NCBI GenBank assembly: GCA_965212085.1
Contig: OZ243042.1
Location: 248,001-312,000 of the forward strand
Origin: JAHRAW01 sp965212085
GTDB lineage: Bacteria; Pseudomonadota; Gammaproteobacteria; Arenicellales; Poriferihabitantaceae
DNA length: 64,000 nt
Reading direction: 5' to 3'
Part shown: positions 44,636-56,300 of the stretch, piece after piece
Layout of the letters: every line of letters begins with the position of its first letter
Numbering within the stretch: position 1 is the first letter of the stretch
Notes under the pieces: model-generated
Told to the model about the DNA's origin: nothing
Database searches by the model: none
The model's input: the letters and a program-made list of their open reading frames with translations, nothing else
Program-made: the position numbers and the translations under genes

Positions 44636-45169
44636 CTAGCGCCCTTCAATCTGACGCTGACGCCGGCCCAGGCGCGGCATCGGCACGTGCCGGACGCCGC
44701 CTCGGGGAATCTTGTCCGCCTCTTTGCGGTCATGCGCCGGCAAACCCTTTGCCGGCGAACCCTTTTTGCACAACATCCGGCACATATCCCCCAGGCGGAT
44801 GCTGTGCAAAAAGGAATACAACTGATCGCTCAACTCGCTCCACAAATCGTGGGACAGGCAACGCTTGCCGTCGTGGCAATCCTCGCGGCCATCGCATTGG
44901 GTAATGTCGAGGGGCTCATCCACCGCCACCACGATGTCCGCCATGCTGATCAGATCAACGTTGCGCGCCAGCAAATACCCGCCGCCCGGCCCGCGCGTGC
45001 CCTTGACCAGGTTGCTGCGGCGCAACATGGAAAAAAGCTGCTCCAGATAGGACAGCGAAATCCCCTGATTCTCGGAGATACTTTTGAGCGTAACCGGGCC
45101 CTGCGGCTGGTGTATGGCCAGATCAATCATCGCAGTAACGGCGTAGCGCCCTTTGGTGGTCAGTCGCAT
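44636..45169 (-). CDS. iscR: Rrf2-family Fe-S-sensing regulator (IscR-like)
   Basis: A 177-residue DNA-binding regulator. The winged-helix N-terminus MRLTTKGRYAVTAMIDLA is the IscR/Rrf2 start, GISLSYLEQLFSMLRR the recognition region, and three Cys spaced C-x5-C-x5-C (CDGREDCHDGKRC near residue 92) ligate a [2Fe-2S] cluster. The tail is about 15 residues longer than E. coli IscR. It leads the suf genes, so it probably represses them when clusters are plentiful. A 25-bp inverted repeat just upstream is a candidate operator. Confidence 0.93.
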   Translation of the reverse strand: MRLTTKGRYAVTAMIDLAIHQPQGPVTLKSISENQGISLSYLEQLFSMLRRSNLVKGTRGPGGGYLLARNVDLISMADIVVAVDEPLDITQCDGREDCHDGKRCLSHDLWSELSDQLYSFLHSIRLGDMCRMLCKKGSPAKGLPAHDRKEADKIPRGGVRHVPMPRLGRRQRQIEGR

Positions 45170-45202
45170 ATAAATATCGGCGGGTTGCCTTGGAAAAAGG
45201 GG

Positions 45203-45208
45203 AGTATA
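45203..45208 (-). promoter_or_regulatory. Candidate -10 of the iscR-suf promoter
   Basis: TATACT on the minus strand lies about 33 bp before the iscR start. The hexamer 17 bp further upstream (TACCAA) is a poor -35, as expected where a regulator covers or replaces the -35. The inverted repeat at 45213-45237 overlaps this region. Confidence 0.5.
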
Positions 45209-45212
45209 GTGG

Positions 45213-45237
45213 AAAACCTAGTGGATTGGTAGGTTTT
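45213..45237. promoter_or_regulatory. Candidate IscR operator (25-bp inverted repeat)
   Basis: AAAACCTA and TAGGTTTT form perfect 8-bp arms separated by 9 bp. The total span of 25 bp is that of E. coli type 1 IscR sites, though the sequence differs. It lies between the candidate -10 of iscR and the divergent coaE promoter, where binding would block the suf promoter. Confidence 0.55.
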
Positions 45238-45249
45238 TTACGGGGATTT

Positions 45250-45277
45250 TTGGCGTTTGCCAAAGCAACGTTATAAT
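45250..45277 (+). promoter_or_regulatory. Candidate sigma-70 promoter of coaE
   Basis: TTGGCG at 45250-45255 and a consensus TATAAT at 45272-45277 are separated by 16 bp. The coaE start is 76 bp downstream. The promoter faces away from iscR. Confidence 0.6.
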
Positions 45278-45353
45278 CTCCCCCTGCAACCCGACAACCA
45301 CGGCCAAAAATCTTGCATCACCACCCCCAACCCCCAACACCGGTTGCCCCCTG

Positions 45354-45950
45354 ATGGCCGCCAAAGTCGGACTCACCGGCGGCATCGGCAGCGGCAAAAC
45401 CACCGTCTCCGGCTGCTTCGCCAAACTCGGCGTTCAGGTCATTGACGCCGACCGCATCGCGCGCGCCCTGACCGAGCCGGGGAGCGCGCAGTTTGAAGCA
45501 ATCCTGAAATGTTTCGGCGGCGAAATGCTGGACCCGGAAGGCCGCCTCGACCGCAAACGGCTCGGCGGCATGGTCTTCGAGTCCGCGCAAAAACGCAAAC
45601 GCCTGGAAGCCATCTTGCATCCGCCCATCCGCGCCGAAATGTACGCCCGCGCACAGCGGGACGAGGGGCGGTATTGCCTGCTCGATATTCCGCTGCTGAT
45701 TGAAAGCGGGCAGCACCGGGAAATGGAACGCGTAGTGGCGGTAACTTGCTCGCAGGATACGCGCATCCGGCGGCTGCGGCGGGACCGCGATATGACGCGG
45801 GCGGAGATCGAGCGGGTTATGGACAGTCAGGTTGGCGAACAGGCGCGGTTAGCGGCAGCGGATGATGTCATAGATAACAATGGCGGCGTCGGGGCTATTG
45901 AAGCGCGGGTGGCGGAGTTGCACCGGGGGTATCTGGAATTGTTTCGCTGA
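45354..45950 (+). CDS. coaE: Dephospho-CoA kinase
   Basis: A 198-residue P-loop kinase for the last step of CoA synthesis. Walker A GGIGSGKTT is near residue 8; IDADRIARAL supplies the acidic substrate-binding residues; LLDIPLLIESG and the lid arginines in RIRRLRRDRDMT follow. The length matches E. coli CoaE (206). It is a single gene with its own promoter. Its stop borders the first palindrome cluster. Confidence 0.94.
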   Translation: MAAKVGLTGGIGSGKTTVSGCFAKLGVQVIDADRIARALTEPGSAQFEAILKCFGGEMLDPEGRLDRKRLGGMVFESAQKRKRLEAILHPPIRAEMYARAQRDEGRYCLLDIPLLIESGQHREMERVVAVTCSQDTRIRRLRRDRDMTRAEIERVMDSQVGEQARLAAADDVIDNNGGVGAIEARVAELHRGYLELFR

Positions 45951-47359
45951 GTTAGCGGCTACGCCGCCCGTTGAACGTTGGACGCTGGATTCCCGAATAG
46001 CGATGAAACAAACGGTTGCCGGCGCTTCCTATTTTTCTATCGTTTGGGAATGACACCGAGGGCGGGGCGCGGGGCGTGCATTGCGGGTGCGGGTGCGCGT
46101 GACGCGCATTGTGGGGGGGAGACCCCCCACGCCCCCCTTTGCGGCGCGGGGAAACTCCTGTTTCCAGCGCCGCGCACACATCCATGTGCGCGACAGTTCG
46201 GCTAGCGCCGAACCAAAAAAACTGGATCCCCGAATAACGATGAAAAATATGGTCGCTGCGCTCCCTGTTTTTCTATCGTTCGGGAATGACGGCGAAGGTG
46301 AGGCGGGAATTCAGCGTCCAATCGGGGACAGGTCGCGACCTGTCCCTACGCCGAACCAAATTCTATTGGATAGCCATATGCGCGGATATGACACCGGGGG
46401 AGATTTGCGTTTTCATATGAATGACACCGAGAAACGTGGCAACAACTCTGTCGTCATTCCCGAGCGTTAGTGTCCGTTGCCGCGTTAGCGGCTTACGGAC
46501 ACTTGGCGCTCTCGGGAATCCAGCGCCATATGACCGATTGCCGGTGTAACCCTGGATTCCCGAATAGCGATGAAACAAACGGTCGCTACCGCTCCCTATT
46601 TTTCTATCGTTCGGGAATGACACCGAGGGAGATTTGCACTTTCGCGGGGATGACGGCGAGGAGGATTTACACTTTCGCGGGTATGACACCGAGAGCGTGG
46701 CAACAACTCTGTCGTCATTCCCGAGCGTTAGTGTCCGTTGCCGCGCAAGCGGCTTACGGACACTTGGCGCTCTCGGGAATCCAGCGCCAAATGACCGATT
46801 GCCGGTGTAACCCTGGATTCCCGAATAGCGATGAAAAATATGGTCGCTACGCTCCCTATTTTTCTATCGTTCGGGAATGACACCGAGGGAGATTTGCACT
46901 TTCGCGGGGATGACGGCGAGGAGGATTTACACTTTCGCGGGTATGACACCGAGGAACGTAGCAACAACTCTGTCGTCATTCCCGAGCGTTAGTGTCCGTT
47001 GCCGCGCAAGCGGCTTACGGACACTTGGCGCTCTCGGGAATCCAGCGCCACACGTCCCACCACCGGTTTAACCTCTGGATTCCCGAATAGCGATGAAAAA
47101 TATAGTCGCTAACGCTCCTTATTTTTCTATCGTTCGGGAATGACGGCGGTGGGATATGGAAGCGCAAAAAAAGCGACCAAGCCTCATCGTTTCCCTTGCC
47201 CGTCTTTACATCTCTGCGGCCGTCCAACCGGCGGCGATAGCCGCTAACTTCGGCGTGCGCAGGGACGCGCACGGCGGCGCTGGAAACAGGAGTTTCCCCG
47301 CGCCGCAAGGGGGGCATGCGGGGGGTATCCCCCCCACAATGCGCGTCACGCGCACGAAG
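45951..47359. repeat. Palindrome cluster 1 (1.4 kb without genes)
   Basis: Between coaE and the giant gene lie five family A elements in plus orientation (45987-46054, 46224-46290, 46554-46621, 46815-46881, 47077-47144), three family B elements (46453-46521, 46714-46782, 46975-47043), one palindrome C (46325-46346) and two GC-rich D modules (about 46060-46210, and inverted at 47155-47358). A and B alternate with short spacers rich in GAGATTTGCACTTTCGCGG-type repeats. Short ORFs here run through repeats and are not genes. The D module abuts the giant gene's stop codon. Confidence 0.9.
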
Positions 47360-50300
47360 TTAGAAGCGCAACGAGCCGGTCAGGCGGATGTTGTGGCCGG
47401 TGTTGTCGTCATCGCGTTCGGTGCGTTCGCCGGTGAATTCCAGGCGCAGGCCGCGGTTGCTCCATTTGCCCAGGGCGTTGGAGAAGTCTATTCCCATTCG
47501 CTGGCTGCGGCCGGCTTTGGTCCAGGTGGGTTGCAGGGTGAAGGTTAGGCCGCGGCCCTGGGCGCCGGGGTCTAGGCGGGCTTGTATGCCGGCGGTCCAT
47601 TCTTCGTAGTCGTTTTCTTCGTGGGTCAGGAGGGTGTTGGCTTTTGCTTGTATGCTCCAACCGGTTACCGGGTGGCGGTAGTCGAAGCCGAGGCCGAGGT
47701 CGGCGCCGGCGCCGCGTTCGGCGTCTCCGTCATCCCAGCGCAGGCCGAGTTCCCAGGTGGGGATGAGTTGGGTGCCGTTGGCGGAGGGGGTGCCGGGGAC
47801 GCGGCCCTGGATGGCGGCGCGCAGGCGTTGGGCGCTTGCGTCTACGGCGGGCAGGTCGGCTTCATCGTTCTTGTCGGATTCCAGTTCTATGGCGAAGGCG
47901 CTGGCTTTCCACGACCATTCGCTGCGTTTGTACGTGGTCAGGTCGCCGGAGACGCCGGCGGCGAGCATTTGCATGTCAATATCTACTTCGGTGACTTCGC
48001 CCCGGTCATCGGTCAGGTCGGCGTCTCCTTCGCCGTAGCCGAGTACGACCCAGGCGTTGGTGGTGTCGCTGGGCTGCCATTGGATGTAGGGGAGGAGGCT
48101 GGTGAGGTCGGCTTCGAGGTCGCCGTTGGCACCGTCGGTGGCGTCGTTGTAGTCTATATCGCCGCTGGTTTCGGAGATGGCGAGGCCGAAGCGGGTGCCG
48201 TTGGGGGTGCGGTAGTCGGTGCCCAAGTAGGCTGAGGTTACGTCTCCGTTCAGGTCAAAGTCGTCTTCGGGTTTGCCGTCAAAGTCGCTGGTGGTGGCGC
48301 GTGCCCAGAGGCTCCAGCTGGGGGTGCCGGGGGCGGCGTTATTCAGGTTCAGGTGAAACGCGCTTTTCATCAGGAGGTCTTGGCCGGACATTAAGGTGGT
48401 GGTGGTGGCCGCCGGGGTGTTGGCGGTGCCGGTGGTGGCACCGTTAGTCGTGGTGTCGGCGAGGTTTGCGCTGTTTATGGTGTTGGCGAGGTCGCGGCTT
48501 GTTTCTGCGGCGGTCGGGAGGGGTTCAACTGGATTCCCGATACGATGAAAAACATGGTCGCTATCGCTCCCTGTTTTTCTATCGTTCGGGAATGACGGCG
48601 TGGGTGTGTTCGGGAATGATGGCGGGGTTTGGGTGGACAGGTCGCGACCTGTCCCTACGCCCGCTGAAGGAGCGTTGGTTGCTAATTCAAACTTGTGGCC
48701 GCCGACGGTGAAGTGGCTGGTGTTTGCCGAACTACCGGAAGTGGAGAGGTAGTCTTCAAATACGCTCACGGTGCCGGCGGCGAAGGCGCGGCCAAAGGCG
48801 GCCAGGGTTTTTTGCAGGGCGCGTTCGGAGGTGCGGCCTACCTGGACGATGACTGTGGCGTTGGCGGTTTGCTGTGGGGTGTCGCTGTCGGTGATGGCGA
48901 GGGTGAACTCCAGGGTGGTGCGCTCGTCCGGGGCGGTGAAGGTGACCATGGGGAAGCCGCCGCCGAGTCCGCCATCAAACATGATCTCCGGGACGTTGCC
49001 GGCGTCCGCCCATGTGAAGCCCAGGCCGAGTTGGATGCCGTCTTCGGTGGTCATCCCGCCTTCGGGGTTGCGGGTGGGGCGGGCATCCAGGGAGACCATC
49101 TCTTCGCCTTCTTCCACGGTCATGCGCAGGGTGCCGCCTTCACCTACGCGCACGTTCCGGCCGCCGACTACGATCATGATGGTGGGGCGGTCGTTGGGGA
49201 AGGTGCCCGTTTCGAGGAAGACGCTGATGGTGCGGTCAATCGTAATGCCGGCGACGGTGGTTCGGACGTCGAAGTCATCTTCCATGTCGGCGGCGTCGGG
49301 GCCGAGGTTTCTGGTGGCTTCCCGGTTGTTATCCAGGGTGTAGGTCCACATCCGCATATTCTCGGTTTGGAAGGCCAGGCTGCTACTGACCACGGGGCCG
49401 AGGGCGACGCTGCCAAATGTGGGCTGGCGGGTGACGCTGTAGGTGGGGCGGGCGTTGGTGGGGACGTTGTCAACCGTCAGGACGCCGGTGGCGACGCCGC
49501 CTGCGAGGATGTTGCCGTTGTCGTCAGTCATCGTGACGTCGCTGACCGGTAGGTCGGTGGCGGTGTCGCCGCCGCTATCGATGAGGCCAACGCCGGGGCC
49601 GGTGACGGCCGGCTGTTGGGTAACGAGCACGTCAACCATGTCGGTGCCGGCGGTGGCGCCGTCGGAGACGCTCAAGGTCAGGGTGACGTCCATGTTGCCG
49701 CTGGCGACGGTGGGCGTGGTCCAGATGGTGTTGGCGCTGCCGGTATTGGCGAAGCTGCCGGTAGCGGAGGTCGCGCTCCAGGTGTAGGTCAGGGTGTCGC
49801 CGGTTTCCGGGTTGGTGGCGGCGGCGCGCAGGGTTACCTGTTGGCCGGATATGACGCTGAAGGTGCCGGCGGACGGGAGCGGCTGGCTGATGGTGACGGT
49901 GGGCGTGTCATTGGCGCCGGTGATGGTGATGGTCACGACCTGGGTGGCGGAGGAGTCGGCTTCGGCGACGACGGTGAAGGTCTCGGTCGGGCTGTCGCCG
50001 GTGGTCAGGCGGTCGGTGTCGATGTCGGCGTTGTTCAGGGTGTAGGTCCAGACGCCGGTGGCGGCGACGATGGAGAAGGCGCCGTAGGTGCCGGGGCGGT
50101 CGGTTATGGCGACGAAGTCGGTGCCGCCGGTGGGGTTGGGGTTGACGGCGGTCAGGGTGCCGGTGGCGGTGGTGGTGGCGGCGTCCTCGGTAACCGCGCC
50201 GCTGGTATTGCCGGTGAAGGTAATGGGCGCGCCGCGCGGTTCAAGGGCGACCCGGGCCTGGGACTGGAGGTTGCCGCTATCGGTAACGGTAAAGACCAGT

Positions 50301-53300
50301 GTGATGGTGTCGGTGCCGCTGTCGGGCACGGTCCAGGTGGTGCCCAGGGCGGAATCATCGGCGAACGTGCCTCGGTTCGGCGGCTCGGTGGCCCACAAGA
50401 AGGTCAGGCCGCTCGGGGACGTATCCGGGTCGCTTCTTTCGCCGGTAACCGTTACATCCTCGCCGAACTCCACCTGGCCGGCGGCGGGAGCGAGGATTTG
50501 GGCGGTGGGGGCGTCGTTGACGCCGGTTACGGTGATGACCACCGAGGTGCTGCCGCCGTCCACGGCGGCGACGGTGAATTGGTCCGTCATGGTGGCGCCG
50601 CCGGCCAGGTTGTCGGTGTCGTCGTCGGCGTTGTCCAGGGTGTAGGTCCAGACGCCGTTGGCGGCGATGGTGAACGCGCCGTAGGTGCCGGTGGCGGTTT
50701 GCGGCACGATGGCGGAGGTGCTGCCGTCGTCGTCGTTGGTGGCGGTTACGGTGCCGCCGGCGGTGTTGGGGCCGGTGTTTTCAGTAACCGCGCCGGTGAG
50801 GGTGCCGCTGAAGGTCACGGCGACCGGCACCACCGTTACGGTGACATTGGGGTTGATGGCTAAGGTGCCGTCGCTGACGCTGAAGCTCAAGGTTACGACC
50901 GCGTCGCTGGACGGCGCGGTCCAGGTGGTTTCGGCGAGGGAGGCGTCGCCGAAGGTGCCGACTGCGTTGTTATCGGCGTCAAGCGCGGTCCAGAGCAAGG
51001 TCAGGGTGGCGTCTTCGTTGTCCACGTCGGTGCCTTCTCCGCGCACGTTAACCACCGTATCGTGCGACACCTCTAAGTCGCCCGCCGGGGCGATGATTCT
51101 GCCGGTGGGGGCGTCGTTGACGCCGGTGATGGTGATGACGACGTCGCGGGTTACGGTGGGCGGGGCGGCGGCGGCGGTGACGGTGAAGGTGTCCATCAAG
51201 GGGACGCTGTCGGTGTTCAGGGCGATGACCGTGGGGTTATCGTTGTTCAGGACATAGCTCCAGGTGCCGGCGGCGACGAGGGTGAAGGTGCCGTAGTCGC
51301 CGGCTTGGCTCAGGGCAGTGAATAGGGTGCTGCCGCCGGAGTTGGGGTTGGTAATCGTCAAGGCGGCGCCGGTTGAGTTGGTGCCCTCGACGATGGTGCC
51401 GGTGGCAACGCCGCTGATAACGACCGGCGCCGGGTCTATGACCAGGTCAAAGGTCAGGCGAACGAAGCTGCCGTCTTCATCGGTTGCGGTGTAGGTGTAC
51501 TCCGCCGCGGTGGCCATAGCCGCCGCCGGGGTGCCGGTGATGATCGGCGGGCCATTTCCAGCCGGGGCGCCGTCAAAGGTCAGGTTGGCGGGCAGGGCCG
51601 GGGTCAGGGTGTAGGCAAGGGTGCGGTTGCCGCCGGTGGCGGTGGGCAGGGTTACGGTGCCGACGTCAACGGTGGCGGTGTAGGTTTGGTCGGTGATGGT
51701 GGCGGCGCCGAAGGTTGGGGTGAAGTCCGCCGCAATGGTGATGGTGAAGTCCAGGTCCACGGAGTCGGGGTTGGTGGTGTCGCTGTCGGTGGCGGTCCAG
51801 GTGAAGTCCGTCTCGGCTTGCGCGGCGGTCGGGGTGCCGGCCACGATGAACGGGGCGGCGGCGGCCAACGTCAGGCCGGCGGGCAGGGTGCCGGTGGAGA
51901 GGGCGTACATGAGCGGGGGATTGCCGCCGGTGGCTTCCGGCAGGGTTACGCTGACGGCGTTGTCAACGGTGTAGTTGAGATCGCCAACCTCGCGGCTGCC
52001 GAAAGTCGGCTGGATGTCTCCCTCCACGATGGTGATGGTGAAGGCCAGGATCGCGGTTTCGGGGTCAGTGGTCTCGTCTCCGTCGTTTACGCGGTAGACG
52101 TAGTTCAGCGCGGCTTGCACGTTGACCGGGGTGCCGTCCAGGACGCGGGTGGCGGAGGTGAACGTCAGGCCGACGGGCAGGTTCAGGGAGGACATGATTT
52201 GGGCCTCCTGGTTTTCTATGGTGTAGGAGAGCGGGGGATCGCCGCCGGTGGCCGCCGGCAGGGTTACGCTGACGGCGGTGTTCCGGGTGTAGGTTTGCGG
52301 GTCAATGCTGTCGGTGCCGAAGGATGGCGAGAGATCCGGTCTGCGGGAGATGGCGATGGAGTTGGGGGTGGTCAGATCACCGCTGCCGGTGTGCGCGGCG
52401 TCTGCCACTGTGACGGTGACCACAAGGTCCCTGGTGAGTTCGCCGTCTTCGCTGGGGTTGTGAGTCAGACGAATCCGCGCCTCGGTGTCGCTCATGCGGG
52501 TTGCGCCCCCGGCTGATACAAAGCCGCTTGCACCGTTCAGGGTGAAATGCGGGCCGATGACCAATGACTCATATGTGGTGTTGGTGAGCGTTACGAATAT
52601 AAACGTACCGTCCAGGGTGGCTTCAGTCGCCGTCAGCGGGGTCGGGCCGGTGAGGCGCGCCGACGGCCCGGCGACGGCGATGGTGAAACTCGTGCTGACT
52701 TGGCTGCCGTCGTCGTCTGTGGCGGTGATGGTGTAGGTTTCCGCGTCGGCGGCCGTGGTCGGCGTGCCGGTGATGGTCGGCGGGTCGCCGGCGCTGGCCG
52801 GGTCGTTAAACGTCAGGCCGGCGGGCAGGGCCGGGGTCGCGGTGAGGACGTAGGTCAGCCCTCGGTTGCCGCCGGTGGCGGGGAGGGACAGGGGCGTGAT
52901 GGCCCGGTTTAGGACATATTCCTGCGCGGCAACGGCGGGGTACGTCGGGACCAGGTCGGCCTCAAAGGTGAAGTCGATGTTCACCATGCCCACGTCTCCA
53001 TCGGCATCCGTGGCCCGGTAGGCAGAGGTGCGCGTGCCGACGTCGTTGGTCGCAGTGCCGGAAATGACGCGCGAGGCCGCGTCAAAGGCCAGGCCAACGA
53101 ACCGAAAGAAGTCAATTTCAACCACGCTATACGTCAGATCGCCGTTGCCGCCGTTGGCCTCGGGCAGGGTGATGGGGGTGATGGGTTTCAATCTCGTGAT
53201 GAACACGTCATCAATGGTTACGCCGATGAAGTCCGGTACGAGGTCCTCTTCAATGGTGATGGTGAAGGCCAAGTCCTGGGAGCGGATGCTGAAATCGCCG

Positions 53301-56300
53301 TCCCGGTCGCGCGCCCGGTAGAGGTAGGCGGCGGCGGCGGCCACCGTATCCGGTGTGCCGGAAAGCACGCGGGTTGATTCGTCAAACATCAGCCCGCTCG
53401 GCAGGGGCCCCGAGCTTCCCCCCCCGGCGCCGGGAATGCGGTGGATGAACGGGCGGTTGCCAACCGTAACGCTGTCGGGGTCGGCTGCCGGCAGGGTTAC
53501 CGAAACCGCCGTGCCGACCAGGAAGACCAGGTCGGCGATGGCCTGTCCCTGGGTGAAGGCCGGGACGGTGTCCTCGGCAACGGTGATGGCGAAACTCGTG
53601 CTGGCTGCGCTGCCGTCGCCGTCTGTGGCGGTGATGGTGTAGGTGCGCGCGGCGGCGGCGGCGGTCGGCGTGCCGGTGAGGGTCGGCGGGATGGCTGCGT
53701 TAAAGGTCAGGCCGTCGTGCAGGGCCGGGGTCGCGCCGATGGTGTAGGTCAGCCCTCGGTTGCCGCCGGTGGCGCCGAGGGCCAGGGGCGTGATGGCCTC
53801 GCCTACGATATATTCCTGCGCTTCAATGGCGCCGAAAGTCGGGCTTTCATCGATCTGGGTGGTGATGGTGAAACTCGCGGTCACCGGGTCGCCGTCCTGG
53901 TCGGTGGCGGTGTATTCGGCGTTGAACGTGGTGGTGAAGGTCGGCGTGCCGGAAAGCGTGCGCGTGGTGCCGTCAAAGTTCAGGCCGTCCGCCCCGGTGA
54001 GCGGCAGGGTGTAGGTCAATGCGCCGTCTCCGCTGTTGGCCTCGGGCAGGGTGATGGGGGTGATGGGTTTCCCTCTCGTGATGAACACGTCTTCAATGGT
54101 TACGCCGGTGAAGTTCGGCGTGAGGTTCGCTTCAATGGTGATGCTGAAGGTCAAGTCCTGGGCGCTGTCGCTGAAATCGCCGTCCCGGTCACGCGCCCGG
54201 TAGACGAAGTCGGCGGCGACGGCCACCGTATCCGGTGTGCCGGAAAGCACGCGGGTTGATTCGTTAAACGTCAGCCCGCTCGGCAGGTTGTCCGCGGCGC
54301 CGGGAATGCGGTAGATGAACGGGCGGTTGCCAACCGTAACGCTGTCGGGGTCGGCTGCCGGCAGGGTTACCGAAACCGGCTTGCCGACCGGGAAGGTCAG
54401 GTCGGCGATGGCCTGTCCCTGGGTGAAAGCCGGGGCGGTGTCCACTTCAATGGTGAGGGAGAGGGCCGGCAAGAAGTTCAGGATCACCCCGCGCGCGTCC
54501 GTCACGCTATAGGCGAGGGGAACGGAGCCGGCGGTGGCACGGGAGCCGGAGACCACGCGCGAGTCCGGGTCAAAGGTCAAGCCCGGGAACGCATCGACGG
54601 CGAGTGTGGCCGATTCGTGCACCAGCGGATCGAGGCCGGCGCTGGCCGCCGGCAGGGTGATGTTGATCACCTCGTCCACCACAAAAGTCAGCGGCGGGAT
54701 GGCCGGGTTCACGAAGGACGCCGGTTCAATGACACGCAGTGGGAAATCCAGCGTGTCGCTGTCGCTGTTGGCGCGGTTGGCGTCGGAGTCGTGCACGCGG
54801 TATGTGTAGGTACGCCCAGCGTCCGCCTCCTCCCCTGCGCCGCTGATGGTGCGGCTGCCGGGGTTGAAGGTCAGGCCGTCCGGCAGGCCGGCGAGCGTGT
54901 ACGCAAGGGCCCCGTTGCCGCCCGTGGCCACCGGCAGGGTCAGGTTGTAGGCGCGGAAGAGACCAGGAAACTGGTCGGGAATGGTCGCGCCCGCGGCGAA
55001 CATCGGCGGTTGGTCGGTGGCGATGACCGAGATGGGGTCGGCGGTGGAGAGAAAACCCACGCTGTCGTGCGCACCTTCGTCCACGGTCACGGTGATGGCG
55101 GCGTTCCCGGCCAGACCGGCGCCGACCGCGGTATAGGCCAGGGTAAAGGTGGCCTGCGTGTCGCTCACGCGCGCCGGCGCCGGCGTGGCCGCCACCGTGA
55201 TGCCGGCCGCCACGCTGTCCTCGTCCAGCGTGAACGGCGGCGGGGTGGCCGTCAGCGGGTCCGTAAATACCGCTTCGCTCAACGTCAGCGTCACCAGCGT
55301 CCCGTTCAGGGCGGCTTCAGCCACCGTCCCGGTCGGGGAGGCGACGGTCACCGTAGCGGGGAACTCATCCACGGTGATCGGGAAGGTTGCCGTGACCGCG
55401 TCATTGACGGTGTCGTCAGCGGTGATGGTCACCTCTGACTCGCCCGCCGTATCGGGCGTGCCGGTTACGTTGGAAGAAATGCTGCTAAACGTCAGGCCGG
55501 AGGGCAAACCCGCCACCGTGACCGTTACGCTGCCCCGGTCATCGTCGCCCACCGCGATTCCCAGCGGGGTGATCGCCTCATTTAGCACATAACGCTGCCG
55601 GCCCGGGTTGGTGATGGTCGGCGCGGTATTGATCGGCACCGTGTTCGTGGTCAAGTTACCGCCTTCAGTGTGCGCGCTGTCCGGCACCACGATACTCAAG
55701 GTGGGTCTGATGGCGAGGCCGGCGCCGTCATATCCCAGGGTCAGGGTGGCGGTGTCGCCGTCGACACGGGCGATGGCCGTAACGTCAACCACGCCGCTGC
55801 CGCCGCCGGTCACGGTGACCGTGAAGTCGGCGGGGGCGGGCGCCCCGGCGCCTGTGAACGACTCAAACGTGGTGCGCGTGAGCTCCACGGTCACGGTCGC
55901 GTCGTCAAGGCTGGTTTCGTCCAGCGCGGCGGTGAGTTCGGCCTCGGGGCCAAGAGGTCTCACGGTGGCTGAGAAGCCACGAACTCTTCTGGTCGTGTCG
56001 GTGCCCCTGATAGTACTAACCCCACTGGGGCCGGGCAGGAGGACAAAGAAAGTTTCACTAACAATGGGGTCGGCAATGATCGGGATACCGGCCTTTCTTA
56101 AGAGCTGAAGGGTTACCGCCGTGCCGTCGCTGTTCGGCGTGATCATGACCTCGGCAAATAACCTTGCGCCTCTGAAGCGCCAAGGCTCATGGTTGAGGGC
56201 ACTCGTATCATGGCCCGTCTCGCCTGACGCAGCGACGTTGACCGGCGCAGAGAAATCAACCCTGATCTGATCGTTGGCAACCACCTCCACCGTAGCCGTG

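Noticed and set aside
46470..46880. Short ORFs in cluster 1, encoding runs such as FPNSDETNGRYRS
   Set aside because: They are read-through of A and B palindromes. The same peptide recurs wherever a copy occurs, with no Shine-Dalgarno and no conserved ends. I treat only the copy inside the giant gene as translated.
49616..50863. A 415-codon plus-strand Gly/Val-rich frame opposite the giant gene
   Set aside because: It mirrors the Thr/Asp/Ala-rich Ig-like repeats of the real gene on the other strand.
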